Both the position numbers and the translations under genes were made by a program. 64,000 nucleotides of DNA from Stemphylium vesicarium (lineage: Eukaryota; Ascomycota; Dothideomycetes; Pleosporales; Pleosporaceae): assembly GCA_004380135.1 (NCBI GenBank), contig QXCR01000135.1, positions 1-64,000 of the forward strand, in the 5' to 3' direction. Shown here one piece after another: positions 36,704-48,876 of this stretch. Below the pieces are notes generated by a model. The model saw only the letters and a list, made by a program, of their open reading frames with translations, was not told where the DNA came from and searched no databases. Position 1 is the stretch's first letter. Every line of letters starts with the position of its first letter.

Positions 36704-37339
36704 TGATTTGGAAACTCGTTAGACTTCTACCGTCTTGTTAGTGTGGAGACGCACCATATGGCTGTCTGGAGTTATCACAGCCTAGCTCTAGAATTTGAAC
36801 AGAGGCTGTAACAGCACATGGACGCTTCAGCCCGAGAAGTAACGGAATATAATACAAGGGAGATTCTCGAGGCTGTCCTGACAACAATTGCCGACATCCA
36901 AGCCGCTTCCTGGTGTCACCACTTACCTAGGTACCCTTAATCTGCCCCGCAATCCGCGGCTGCCCCACTAAAAATCCTTCCAGCTTCGCAGCTTGAAGCT
37001 GCGTAACTCGCGTCATATCCTTGCGACAATTTGTTCACATTCGTGTTGCTCGGACTTGCCGCCGGATCTATCCGGCCAGCTCAATACGACGTCAAGACTG
37101 GCCCACGATCCACAACTGATAAGGCCCCCGGCGAAAAATCATGGCCCCGTCTTCCCAATCACGTGTCGGCCAGCGCAGGCAAATACCAGTTGTTTTATAA
37201 GCCGTTCGTAAGGTAGTGATAGGCTGTCAAAGCTTTCAATCGTAGGGCCCGCACGACGTGTCCTGGGAAAGCGTCAAACTCAGAAGCTCGGGCAGTCTGG
37301 ATCGTATGAATCGAATGCGCTCCACCGGCTCGGCGCGTT
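36704..37339. promoter_or_regulatory. esterase upstream region
   Basis: It lies between the esterase start and the 3' end of the regulator relic, both on the minus strand, so it should hold the esterase promoter. A GC-rich patch (36945-36970) is seen but no certain motif. Short frames here have no support. Confidence 0.4.
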
Positions 37340-39758
37340 CTACGAAATTCCATTGAAAAATAGTTCTGCTGGGAATTCGGTATACATACCTGCCCCTACA
37401 GGATCATTGAGGTCTGGTCGCGGCTGGGTTGAAAGACTGTCAAGCTCGACTGACTCGGTCTCATTAAAGCCTGGTGGGGTCGCCTGGGGAGCATCGTGGT
37501 CTCGTACAAGAGCCTCACCGTCATCGGGTATGTCAACCGAAGGTCTGCGCGATAGATGAACCCATTGCGACGATTGGGCATTTTTGAAGGTCGCTGTTGA
37601 AAATGCATGTTCGCTACCAATAGAGCAGGAGATGGGGAGGCTACAAGGTACTTACATATTTCTAGAATCTCTTTGACCAATGACAAGTCGACAGTTACGC
37701 TCTCAGTCCTTTGAACATTTGATGATTGCGTACTCAGCATAGCTTCTCCAAAAGCCTCGAATTTTCGATCCTGGTGAAGACATCAGCTTGAGGAATTTAT
37801 TAATATGCCCAGTATTCCCGATGAGTCAACTCTTGCTCCCTACCATTCGGCCATCAAAGGATAGCTAGTCCCGAGTTGTTGGATTAAACGCCGGCAACTT
37901 TCGATAGTGCGCCTCTTCTTCGTCGCAGTAGTATCGTCGAAAGAATAACTTAGTTGCCACTCGATGGTCTCAACAACAACCGCGCAGTAGCCTAGGACAG
38001 GATCTGTGATAAGAAATCCCCGAGTTTCTATAAAATCGATAAAATGGAAGATACACCGTACGTGTCGCGCGACGTAGAAGGACGTTTGCTGCCTGAAAAG
38101 TTCCGAATCGCTACCTGCGCGTTGGAGTTGTAATGTGATCAACAAAAGATAATTGAGCAAGCAGAGCACGGTGTGGTAAAGAAAACGACTAAGCAGCCAA
38201 GGCGCCCAGTAGTTGCGGCTCTTTTAAAGATCTTCAAGAGTCAGTTCGCGGAAGGAAATGTGCAATGGTCGTAGCCTAGACTCAATGCTTATCACTCCAA
38301 AGATGACAGTAGAATACTTAGAAGACCATAGCCAAGGAGACACGTCGGAACTAGAAGAGAGACAGTCCCTGACGTAGGCCATGACATTAACCCACTCTGC
38401 ACCCATCTCAAGAACGAATACCATGACTCCGCCGTCAGCGGCCGCCTGTTCATCATAGATCCGTCTGAGGCTATCTCTCAAAACTGATTTTGTTGGTTTG
38501 GAACAACTCAGAGGGTAAGGCAAGAGCGTCGAGTCGAAGACCGGTGCTAGCTCGGCGGTGATGCCCAGCAATCTTCGAAGCATTACGATGCTCCAGCAAC
38601 AGCACCTGCTCTCTTCCCTATTCGAGAGAGGGGTGGACGATGCGTTCTTGTGGAAGTCTACGCTGTGGGACAACATTGACGTGAAGGCTGTCAGTCGGAG
38701 CTCCGGTGAGGAGCCGGGAAGCTTCCGGTCTGTACAGCTGATTGCTGTTTGCCCCATTGTTCCATCCCATCTTTGTTCTATCTGACTTTGTCCATCTGTT
38801 TGCTCTTAACCGGCAAGCCTCATATAGGCTGCCGCTCGCGATAGATAGACCAATGGACATGATTCACCCCAAGCAATTCCGCTTGACAAAGGCCAACAGT
38901 GACAATGCTTTACTGATGACTGCATCTGGTATTTGGCCTTAGCATGAAACCTCCAAGAAGTGCCAATCGCAAGCTTACTTCCAAAATCAAATAGGATGAT
39001 CAGGCACATGGCTTGTAGAACGGGGATATCAACGTTGCCGTTGGCGACAAGGACCATGACTGATGAGTGGGTGGCATCCCTAAAATCATACGCATCGTCT
39101 GCGCTCGGACTGGTACCGACGCTTTGGGTGTATCGAAGGGGATTTGCGATGATGGCGAAGATGGTTGGCTTGCTTCTTTGGGGCAGCGATTCTATGAAGC
39201 CCTGTCTTGGCAAAAGGAGCAATGGCTGGCACCAGTAAGACAATAGGTAGGTTTCACCGATAATCCCTATATCTTCAGAAGTTAATTGTTGATACTGTGC
39301 TGGCTCCGCAAGATTTCTGTCTTGAGCAAGATGGAAGAGAGGAGTAGCAGTAGCGTTTTGCGTATGCTGCTGTGGAGGAGTTTGATGAGAGACAGGAGCC
39401 TTATTGACGGTTCCAGCCGAGTGCAGGGTATCCAGGATTCTGTTCACATTGCATTCAAGTGCCGACATACGGTCGTTTTGGTAATTGTCGGCGCTTTTTG
39501 GTGACCATTTCCCAAACCGCTTTAGTCAATAATTACCCAGTATGTTGCTTCGTATGTGCCTGGCCCAGAGGCCGGGTAAAATAACTTTGCAGTGAAATGT
39601 TGCATCTCTTCTTTGCGTGGATGCATGGGCTGCAGAATTTCTCCGTTGTAATAACACTGCTGCCCTAATCGCCGACAAGTGTCGCACGTCGGTTGCTGTC
39701 CGGAACATCTGCTTTTCTTGCGCCTACATTGCTCACAAGCTTGTCGTATCCGTTTCAA
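37340..39758 (-). pseudogene. Zn2Cys6 fungal transcription factor, broken
   Basis: The first exon encodes a Gal4-type zinc cluster (C-x2-C-x6-C-x6-C-x2-C-x6-C, residues 8-35). A fungal-specific regulatory (MHR) region follows from about 39350, with an intron after LIILFDFG (donor GTAAGC). REESRCCCWSIVMLRR (near 38620-38575) is a typical MHR block. The frame is then interrupted by TAA at 38224-38226 inside a conserved stretch that continues as KSRNYWAPWLLSRF, and by TAG at 37840-37842; another TAA lies at 38806-38808. Each can derive from CAA or CAG. The last exon (about 37570-37340, ending FFNGIS) is open. The first intron and the joins near 38.8 and 37.8 kb are uncertain. It probably no longer works. 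Confidence 0.72.
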
Positions 39759-40160
39759 AGGTCACTCCCTAATTAATTAGAATCGATAGATGCTGAGAAG
39801 AGCTGGGCGGTACGCTGTGATAGAGTGTCTCGCTGCCCAGGTGGCTTATCGTCTTATCCTGTAAATGCGGCAGGGTGTTCGGTCACAACCCTACCGTAGC
39901 TTGTCCCAAGTCAGTCTTTACGGAGGCTCAGGCGCGACTAAGCCCTGAGTAGACGCACGTTCACAACGAACCTTATGAGTATTGAAGCGCAATTGGTATG
40001 AACTAGATACGAAAAGAATGTTGATCTGATTATTCCACTGTTTAGATGGAGAATCCCTCGTAAACACCGTAAGCTCTACTCAAGCAACCGTAAACCCCTG
40101 TCGCAACCAAAGCCCAATAAATATGAAGCGAAACACCAATTAATGATTGTGAAGCGCCTA
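39759..40160. promoter_or_regulatory. intergenic: upstream of the Zn2Cys6 relic, downstream of the C2H2 gene
   Basis: About 400 bases with no supported frame. Both neighbours are on the minus strand. Nothing distinctive was seen. Confidence 0.35.
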
Positions 40161-42779
40161 CTAATAATTTCGCTCGCGCTTGACTCCAAACTTGCCATGA
40201 TTCTCTCCCTCTGGAAAAGGATTACCATCACTTTCCTCGCTTCCTCCCACCCTCTTTCTCTTCTTTTCTTCTTTGAGGTGCACGTTCTGCACATGCTCCT
40301 TCATTTTGTCTCTTCTACTCTTGAAGCCGCGGCCTTTCTTCCCATCTTCAGGATTTCTAGAGCGGTGACAACCTCTCTCTGGGCAGAAATATTCAGTCAA
40401 TCTTCTGGCGTGCATGTTGGCGTGGTGCCGCTTGAAGTCGGCCTGACGGTTGAAAGTTAGGCCCTCTTCACCACAACAAGCTTGGTTCAGGCATTTGAAC
40501 TTTCCGCTCAAAGTTACCTCGCCGATAACAGGATCGTGTTCTTCAAGTTGCGACACAGCGGAGCGCAGATTAGGTGTCGTCGTCCGTGAGGGGGTAGTTG
40601 CTGAAGAAGCAGTATCAGGACGAGAGGGTTGAGGGTAGGGTGAGTAGCTTTTGGTATCGACAGAGCAGTTTGGCTGACTAATAATTACTTAGTTTCTTGA
40701 CAAAAAAGGTGTAGTTTTGTAACATACTTCAGCTGCTCATGTAGCAGATGATCACCAATTGATCTAATTGATGGCTGAGAATGTGATGAAAACGGTGCAA
40801 GAAAGGCAAGATCTCTAATTTAACGCTGTTAGAATTCGATCGAGACAATGGTAGACCAAACTAGAATCGAGCTCCAGGGAATCGCATGATGATTTTGCGG
40901 ACTAGACAGTAGGCGTATTCGGTGGTTGCAGCTTGTAATGGTGCGCATAGTGGCCGTGCAAGGTAGAGTTTGAGAAGACGGTTCGAGCTGTCGACTTTCT
41001 GAAAAAGTTCATAACCAGTTGTGGCACATTTGGCCACTCGGGACAGTGCCCCCGTTCTGGATCATGGCGTTGACCACAGCGATGCTGTTTGGGCGACATT
41101 CACAATGTTCGGTGAAGGATCCCATGTTTTCGCGGATAAGAACGCGATTTACAAGGGCAGTAGGCTTACAGAAAAGCAAAAGTCCATTGCACTTAACGGG
41201 TATCGGCTTGCTTCGGTTAGAAGACAATCATTTGATGGATGTGCTAACCGTCCTGCCGATTTGTGCGGGAGCATAAGACAAACGAAAAAGTGCAACCGAG
41301 GAAGTATTACCTTCAGAGAGTGTTGGCCGCTAATCATACTTGTCTGGTAGTTCATCGATGTCTCCCGTGAGGTCCGTTTGAGGTCGTTGATTAAAGATAA
41401 GAGTTGACCACTCTAAAAGAGACTTGTATAATCGTCCCGCAGGGCTTAGAGAAGGGTCTGTCGCTCGATTGAACAATGCTATCATATCCCCTTGGAAAGC
41501 TGCAAATGTGAGTGGCGCTCGCAGGTCGGGGTCCAGTCTAGGATTGCCATCATATGAGGTTAGGGCGCTCCAAGCAGGACATTTCCTCGTTAAAATACTA
41601 GATAATTTTCCTGCACGTCTGAACACATCCGTTTTGAATTTGCGTAGCCGAGCCAGGAACAATCATCTCAGGGTATCGAAGTTTCCAATGCTGATCCAGG
41701 ATTGGTGCAGCCAACAGTCAGACCGGAATTTCGGGAATTTTGAAATCGCTGAATGTGAAAGCTGTCTTCATACAATGATTGAAAATGACCAGAATCAGTT
41801 CGTAGCATACACGTAGCGTTTCCGCGCGCTTCATATCGAGGCTTGGGACATTTGGCCAAAGTCGTTTGTCCGGTGAAGCACATCCAGACTCCAGTCAACC
41901 AGCGAGAAATGGATGTCAAGGTATCCTCCTTGTTACACTGTGGCTCATAATTGTGTGTTGGAACATGTTGAAGAGCACTTACTCGCTGTTGTATACCATC
42001 GGACCTAGAGACCCGCCTTCAAGTCTCCCCCCATCTAGATTCCCACTGATCATAGTGTCGGTGACTTCAAATCGAAAAAGATCCATGGAATTCCTTGCAG
42101 CGTGCCCAAAGCTGGCATTTGACGAAAATTTGATCGGTTGTCTGGTATGCCGACTATCTGACTGTGGAGGCAACTGTTCCACGCAAGGCTGTGAAATCCC
42201 CTCCCCGCTCGCTGACGCGCTCGAGTAGGAGCGTGACATGTGTGACCCACCGGAAGGCGGCGCGCCACCGAATGAATCAAGCGACGTTTGATCAAGGCTG
42301 TGTCGATGTGGTTGCTGACCGGAAGTAGAGGAATATTGCGATGTCGATCGAGACATGCTGATGTTTACCGGAATTGGAGAGTAGCCGTTGGGGCTGTGCG
42401 GGTCCCGCGTTACACTGAGATAAGGCTGCCGTTCAGCCTGATGCGGCGGCCAGCCAGAGAGATCTGAAGCGCTCAAAGACAGGACCGACAGTGAGTCTTC
42501 CCCTTGACGAGTTGATGGCGACGTTATTTGAGGCGTGAAACGGCGGGGTGTCGCAGGCATGGTGGGGTTCAGATGGTTGGGAGCTTGAAGATTCTGACCG
42601 TTCACGAAGGGATGCATGGCCTGATTTCCACCGGGATACGTGGAGTTGGTCATTAGAGCGAGAGGAGGAAGACAACAAGCCACGGGAGATGGCGCAAAGT
42701 CAGGTATCAGTAAGAAGGGGGGTTGTTTCTGGTTGGGCTCGTTTGGAATTTGCAGAGTGAAGCGGCCGTGCGAACCCAT
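40161..42779 (-). CDS. C2H2 zinc-finger protein, exon structure unresolved, possibly broken
   Basis: The last exon (about 40677-40161) is clear. It has a Ser/Thr/Pro-rich lead and then two C2H2-like fingers (FKCLNQACC...HHANMH and YFCPERGCHRSR...HVQNVH), ending in a basic tail. The first exon (from 42779, or 42653 at MTNSTYPGG, to about 41981) is low-complexity and ends at a good donor (GTAAGT). Between them lie coding-like stretches in different frames, among them 41662-41330 (CPAWSALTSYDGN) and 41056-40728 (KLYLARPLCAPLQ, EYAYCLVRKIIM). The latter holds a TAG at 40861-40863. I could not join these without stops or frame changes, so this is either an intron-rich gene or a relic. A nuclear DNA-binding role is likely from the fingers; targets are unknown. 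Confidence 0.5.
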
Positions 42780-43437
42780 ATACTCGCTGTGTTTCGCAGG
42801 GCAAAGGCTCGTCGGTTAGTCCTGCTGGAGGACGCTTAAAGCGTCCTTGGCCGGCATTTGCTCACAGCCTCGAGGTGGCTGTGAAGCTGGGAGGCATACT
42901 GGAAACTGAGGAGGCAAAATCAGGCAAACAGGGCTTACTCGCGCTTTTCGCCTAGCCAAGAATATTCCTAGGGCAGTGAAATGATTCGACGATAATCCTC
43001 GCTTCTGCTGTACACCAGTGTTGGCATCTAGTAGCGGAGATGCAGTAGCCAGCCACGATGAAATGCTAGCGTGTCTGTCGAGAAGGAAAAGCAGCCAAGA
43101 GCAAGCAGCCACGACAAGCCGGCGACGTGAGATGCGAAGCCGAGAGAGAGACGTCCTGTTGTGTCGCTCGTTGCTCCCAGCTAGCTCATGCTCGTTGAAG
43201 GGTGGATAGATGGGGCCCCGGGGACATGTGGAAGGACCAACATCACATGCAAGCGGACAACGGCAAGGGCGCTCGACGCCACCACCAGCGGCAGGCGGGG
43301 GCGCCCCGCCTCATCTTTTCTACATCCTTTGCGCAGAGATTTGACCATGATGCCTACTCAAGTTGAAGTCTGTCATCTGAAACATAATGAATCATGGGCT
43401 TGCTCCTCTGCGAATCCTAGGCTAAATGGGTGGCGTA
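42780..43437. other. gene-free stretch between the C2H2 gene and AIP1
   Basis: It should hold the C2H2 promoter and the AIP1 3' end. A 98-codon minus-strand frame (43112-42816) has no recognisable features and was not accepted. Nothing else was seen. Confidence 0.4.
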
Positions 43438-45420
43438 TTACGCTTTCACGGTCCACACTTTAATGCTTGCATCTCCACCAGCCGAGATGACCTTTGCTGC
43501 CTTTTCCCATGCGACGCCGTTGACTCCATCCTTATGGGCGTTAAGGGCTTTGATGCGCTTACCCGGGTCTTCAGTACTCCAGACCATGACGTTCGTATCT
43601 AGACTGCCACTTGCAGCGTACTTTTCGCTTTCGTCCCAGGCCAAGCAGGTGATGCGTGCCGTATGCGCACTCCATCTGTCAGTGATGATGTTCCAGTCTG
43701 CGCCTACCTCGTACGCGTAAATCTTGCCGTTGCCCGCACCAACGGCAAGCTTCTTGCCTGACGGCGAGAAGGCAAGTGCAGAGATAGGTGCAGTCGCACG
43801 GCGCAGCACTGTCTCCGTGTCCTTGAGTTCGGTGCCGGAGAGCGTGTAGATGTGGACAAGCTTGTCGTCTCCACCAACAGCCACAATGGAGCCGTGGGCA
43901 GCAATCGAAGTAGGTGTGTACTTGACTGCTAGCGAGCTTACCTGTGTGCCCTTGGAGTAAAGGGCTATTGCGTCAGACGAGGGTACCAGCACTGTACTGG
44001 ATGTTGCTGCAACGCCCTTGGGTTGGAACTTGAGATCATGGGCCTCGCCAGTGAAGATTTTGTCGGGAACCGATATAGAGCGCAGTGTGTCGTCCCAGCC
44101 GACGCTGTGAAGCTCGGTGCCACTGCTGCTGTCAGGTGAAGTGATGCCAGCGACATAACTCGAGTGGGCTGCGCCTTCGACCTTGTCGGCCAGTCCCGTC
44201 GTCGTGTCCCATGCCAGGACGCGACCCTCGTAGCTGCCAGTGGCGAATGTTGAACCTGCTATGGCGGCTGATGTGATGTTCTTTTGGTGGCCTCGAATAA
44301 TGCGCGTTGGCTTCGGGTTGCCATCGACGAGGTAGTTCAGGTTCCCTTCCAGATCGACACTCACAATCAGACCATCGCTGCGGCCTGTAGGCCAGACAAC
44401 GCCAACCTGCTGGTCAGGCACGCTCACAACGCCCTCTTCACCGATTCTCCACGTTTGGATAGCCTTGCCGGCTTCGGGGTCCCATATCCGGACCGTCTGA
44501 TCAGCACTAGCGGTGACGAACTTGTTCGAGTCCTTGGACCAGGAGATAGCGAAGATGCTGCCGGTATGCACGCCCTCGCCGATTTGGCCCTTGGCCTCAC
44601 CAGTCTTGCCGTCGTATAGCCAGATGCGCTTGTCGGCGCCGACACTGGCGAAAGTGGATCCGTCGGGTGAGAAGGCGGTGCCGAAGACGAAGCGGTTGTG
44701 CTGGCCACGCAAGCTGGTGTTGAACTTGAAGGGGGCACCGTGGTAGAAGACCAGACTGGTGTCGTCGGAGCCCGTGGCTGCGCGTAGAGGCCGTTGCTGG
44801 CGGATGGAGACGCAGTTGATCTGCGACGAGTGGCCTGAGATCTCGCCCACGCTGTTGCCGCTGTCGGCCGTGATGCAGTGGCCGAAGCGTTCTTTGCCGT
44901 CACCCACGGCAATGATGCGCTGCGAGTCGCCGTCCCAAGCAAGGTCGTTGATGCGGCCGGCGATGATGGGGTATTCGCCTGTGTCGCTGTCAGCTTTCCG
45001 CTGTGAATCTCCCAAACATTCACCCACCCTTTGTAGCACCCTCGCCGGCACAGTCCCACACTCTCACCATACCCGAGACATCTCCGCTAGCCACGTAGAA
45101 GCCCGAGGGCGAGAAGCGCGCGACAGTTGTCTGCGTCGTGTGTTGCGTGTATTGTTTACTGACGGCGGGCTCGTCGATGGAGCGGAGGAAGACGGATTTG
45201 CCCGACTATCGGCACTCAATTAGCCCAAGCACGAATTGCAGACTGCGTGTACGGGCAAAAGATTACCGTATACGCTATACGCTCGCCCTTGGGGTCCGAC
45301 GAAAGAGGCGTGGCTTGGCCTCGAGTCGTTGTTGGGGACGCAGCCCAGATGGCATCTGTCTCTGGCTTAGCTGCGGCGCCATTGACGCTGTTCGGAGAAC
45401 GTACCGGAAATGAGGGACAT
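43438..45420 (-). CDS. AIP1: actin-interacting protein 1, WD40 double propeller
   Basis: Four exons (45420-45405, 45355-45267, 45205-45028, 44978-43438) give 607 residues, the family length. Aip1 acts in the cytoplasm with cofilin to take apart and cap actin filaments. The N-terminus DAIWAASPTTTRGQ and the block QYTQHTTQTTVARFSPSG match the family, and WD-type repeats run through to the end (for example WSKDSNKFVTASADQTVRIW and GGDASIKVW). The family folds as two seven-bladed propellers. The start was chosen because it joins, through a 49-base intron with donor GTACGT, to the conserved DAIW block. The long open frame in exon 4 extends upstream into intron 3 without a stop; that part is not coding. 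Confidence 0.95.
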
Positions 45421-46185
45421 TGTGCGTGTATGCTGGAGAGAAGGGGAGCTTGAGCGAGGTTGAGAGGGGCTCAATGTGTGCCTGTACCTGTGCCGGTGCC
45501 TGGTCGCTTTCGCAGCGGTGGCCTCTGCTTCGTCACCGCCTACGTGCCTACGTCTCAAGCGTCGACGAGCCACGGGCAGCGGGGCAGGTGGGGGTGGCTG
45601 TCTCTATCGCTCCCGCAGAGAAAACACCATGCATAGAATGGGTCAACAATCTCACAATCTTGGAATCCTCGCACGCTTTGAGAGCTAGACGTCAGGCCAA
45701 CATTGTCCCGGGGCATCAGGTAAAGCCGCAGCAGGAGTCATGGTTGATCCCAGGCAAATCCAGCTCACCTTGCCGAAACATTATTCTACAAGCCATGTAA
45801 TTCGAGACACCCCACCGGCCCCTCTTGTCGCCGCCGCCGTCGCCGTCGTCGTGGTCTGAAATTGAGAGGCTGGTACACCAGGGGCCGGAGGAACAACCTT
45901 GGAATACCCCGGTACATCTTGGCGCACGTCATTGCCGCATCCAGTAAAGCACTGGAGACCAAGTCAGTTTACCACTCTATACATAGGCACTGCTATCGCA
46001 ACTTTTTCCATTCTGTGAATCTCACTCAATTCTTCTTGATCCTGTCACTCGCTTCTACAGCCCTGCAGTCGCGTCATCGTTCGTTGTACAACGTCGTCAT
46101 CCCGGCAATCCGGCAGCCAGTAGCTAGCAGTCATCCCCAACAACATCGCCAGACACGGCGAAGGGCCATCTAAGCATCCATCACC
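45421..46185. promoter_or_regulatory. divergent promoter region, AIP1 and the small Arg-rich gene
   Basis: The two genes point away from each other across 765 bases, so both promoters lie here. A GCCGCC/GTCGTC-rich microsatellite-like patch lies near 45828-45855. No other feature was seen. Confidence 0.5.
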
Positions 46186-46599
46186 ATGTGCATCATGAAG
46201 ACCTACGAAACCCGTGGTCGTGGCGTCGTCGAACCGCCACCTCGAAGAGGAAACTACACGTCTCATTCACCGGCCGGTGTCATGCGCTTGCCGCGGGAAT
46301 GGCGTCGTACAGAGAGCTACAGCGATGACGGTCGTTACGTCGAGTACAGGTACATCTAATTTCAAGGCAACAACAGAAATGCGTCTCCGAACGCTGACCC
46401 TTGTCTTAGACGATCGCAGCCTCGAGCAATTGAGTACTTCGAGGAGCCACGACGTAGTACCACTCGCGCAAGAAGCGTGTCCAGGCGCCGCGTTAGTGAT
46501 GTTGAACACCGGACGCCAAGGACAAGCTACGTGGACCCGCGCGGTAGCTACGTGGACGAGCGGGTTACGAGAAGGAGTGTCAGCCGGGTAAGGCATTAA
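46186..46599 (+). CDS. small Arg-rich protein of unknown function
   Basis: Two exons, 46186-46349 and 46410-46599, with a 60-base GT-AG intron (GTACAT...CTTAG), give 117 residues. The start TCACCATGTGC has a good context. The protein is basic and low-complexity. It holds Arg/Ser segments (EEPRRSTTRARSVSRRR) and a repeated SYVD-type motif near the C-terminus (SYVDPRGSYVDERV). It has no signal peptide, membrane segment or named domain. Frame and phase across the intron agree, and both exons share the same composition, so it is likely real. An RNA- or chromatin-binding role would fit the charge but is only a guess. Confidence 0.65.
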
Positions 46600-47190
46600 A
46601 CGCCTCTCAATAATATCGACGAGGGACTCAAGACATGGAAGCTACGAAAAGCCGGGGTGGCATGGGCCGGAGTTTTTCTTTAAGCATACGGGACACATCT
46701 GGAAATCTTACAAAGATGAATGTTACGCCATTTAATCCAATCCACATTACTTCTCACATCTCACTTACCTTCACAGTACTCGTGAGTCACGACTGTAAGC
46801 ACAGACGATAAATGTAGCAAATTTCAAGTCAGAATGCATGCGCACATGTTATCTCAGTGATTGCCATGGTCGAAAAACAAAGAACAAGGCGGCGAACAGT
46901 AGACAACACCTGATTTCCTCGAATACCTAGGAAGGAAATAACTACTAGCGCAACTTCCTAGAATCCGAGACCCCTGTCGCATGTCGCTACATACCCCACC
47001 GTGGGGCGCGCAGACGATGACGAGGATCGCGGCCTGGTTTTATCTCCGGGACCCAAGACGATGAAAACATAGTTCAGGAGAGAATACAACTCCTCTAGCC
47101 TGCGCAGCTGCCGCAGATCCCAAGCAATCAAGTAGACTTCCAGTTGCATTCACATTCACTCCACTTCCGCTATCTTCAATATCGTCCGCA
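46600..47190. other. gene-free stretch upstream of the hydrolase gene
   Basis: About 590 bases between two + strand genes, with the 3' end of the first and the promoter of the second. No coding frame is supported, and the minus-strand frames here are short and featureless. Confidence 0.4.
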
Positions 47191-48151
47191 ATGGCATCGA
47201 ATCCCATGGGCCGCTGCTGTATCGTCGGAGTCAGACACGAAGGCACGCCAAAGGGAGAAATTAAGCCAATCGGCAATAGTATATTTCAACTCCATCTAGC
47301 CACGCCTTTTGCAGCATACTGATTATCAACAGTCCGCACATACTTTGCCTATCCCGAGAACGGCAACACCCAGAATGCCATTCTCATCATGACTGACGTG
47401 CTCGGCATGGACTTTCCCAACACTCAGTTGATTGCGGACCAATTCGCTGTACGCCGTGAACAACTTCTTGAACCATGCATTTCACCGATATTAACACCTC
47501 AACTAGGCAAACGGTTACTTCACTGTTATCCCTGACGTTTTCAACGGTGCCCAAGTGCCTTTCCCAGCGCCCCCAGCCTTCAATCTGCAAGAGTACATTG
47601 CCACAAAAATGCCGCAAACAGACACGGTCGATCCGATTTACGCTCAAGTCATCAAGCACCTTCGAGGCGAACTTGGTGTCAAACGTCTAGGTGGTGTAGG
47701 TTACTGTTTTGGAGGCAAGTTTGTGTGTAGGTGGCTGAAGGAGGGGGCATTAGATGCGGGGTTCACGGCACATCCGAGTTTCGTTGATGAGGAGGAAGTG
47801 AGGAATATTCGGGGTCCATTGAGCGTTGCGGCAGCTGGTATGTTAAACAGGCCCAATACTGCATGATACGATCAACTGAAAAGGAGAATGCATTGCAAAC
47901 TTCAAAACAGCGCTAACGATCCAAAAACAGAAACAGACTCCATCTTCCCTGCTGAAAAGCGACGCGAGACGGAAGACATTCTCAAAGAACATACAGTGCC
48001 GTATCAAATGTTTCTCTACTCTGATGTCGAGCATGGTTTCGCAACCAAGGGAGATTTGTCGCATAAAAAGGCGAAATTTGCAAAGGAGCAGGCGTTCTTC
48101 CAGGCCGTTTATTGGCTCGATGAGTATGTGAAGAAAGCGCCGGACGCGTGA
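47191..48151 (+). CDS. dienelactone hydrolase family protein
   Basis: Four exons (47191-47278, 47333-47448, 47507-47837, 47931-48151) give 251 residues, the usual size for the family. It is an alpha/beta-hydrolase with a Cys-Asp-His triad: Cys135 in GYCFGG, Asp181 in ETDSIFP, His213 in VEHGF. DLH enzymes open dienelactones in bacterial aromatic catabolism; in fungi most members have no proven substrate. The first ATG opens MASNPMGRCC, as in many fungal members. All three introns are 54-93 bases with GT-AG ends, and the last has a CTAAC branch site just before its acceptor. No targeting signal is seen. Confidence 0.9.
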
Positions 48152-48490
48152 GTTGGCGATTTAGCGATGGGCTTGATATGCCAGAGTGAAGCGGGCAAAC
48201 TTCCGCTTGCGTGCCGGGCCGACGACCTGGCCACCAGTCGCTTTTCTCCTGCTTCCATCGCAAAGACTCCTTCAAACGCGCTCAACGAATTCGTAATCTT
48301 AGTGCATTGCATCCTGTCCTTCTGTGTCTCTTCGTTCGCTGCGGACAGCACCGCGTACCCCAGTTCCCAGCTTCGCCATCAGAATGCTCGTTACTGCTTC
48401 TTCACTATTTTCACTCGTGTATGTCAAGCGAGCGCGTGTCCAAGGGCTGGCGTACATGGTATCGATAGCATCCATTGCCGCTTGCGTCAT

Positions 48491-48682
48491 CTAGACACAA
48501 AGTCTGATGGTCAGATAAACAAGGGAAAAGGCCAGCCAGAGCAGAAAGCTCAGTATGATGCCTTCGAGAAAGCCGTCGGAGAGGTCGTTGTAGGGTGGGA
48601 CAGAGGGGCTAGGTACGTATTGTCTCATTTGGACGAGGAGCGGTTCCGGGAGGGCAGTTGGGTAGAAATAAATGGGTGGCAT
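48491..48682 (-). CDS. possible 63-residue single-pass membrane protein
   Basis: The open frame starts MPPIYFYPTALPEP and has a hydrophobic stretch at about residues 42-61 (SFLLWLAFSLVYLTIRL), long enough to span a membrane once, just before the C-terminus. The soluble N-terminus is Pro/Tyr-rich. It is convergent with the hydrolase gene. No family is recognised and no intron is needed. A longer + strand frame overlaps it but looks like chance. Moderate to low certainty. Confidence 0.4.
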   Translation of the reverse strand: MPPIYFYPTALPEPLLVQMRQYVPSPSVPPYNDLSDGFLEGIILSFLLWLAFSLVYLTIRLCV

Positions 48683-48876
48683 GGCGGATGCAGCCGTTGG
48701 AGTGGTAGGTTTGAGCGATGGAATGTGCAGAGTGGATTGCGGTTGCGTGCTAGTGGTGATGGATGATGATAGAGTGTTGGTACGATAGATACCACGGATA
48801 GTATGCTCGATGTAGCGCAGTCGCTACAAAGCAAATGATCGCATTCCGCATCAGCTCCTCCCCGTCCAAGCCGTCG

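Noticed and set aside
33642..39758. Oxidase, esterase and regulator as a working metabolic cluster
   Set aside because: Two of the three are broken and no shared motif was found; at most a relic of one.
42816..43112. 98-codon minus-strand frame upstream of the C2H2 gene
   Set aside because: Low-complexity and featureless; more likely 5' leader or chance.
48167..48766. 199-codon + strand frame after the hydrolase
   Set aside because: No domain, composition uneven, overlaps the better-looking small membrane protein on the other strand; probably chance.
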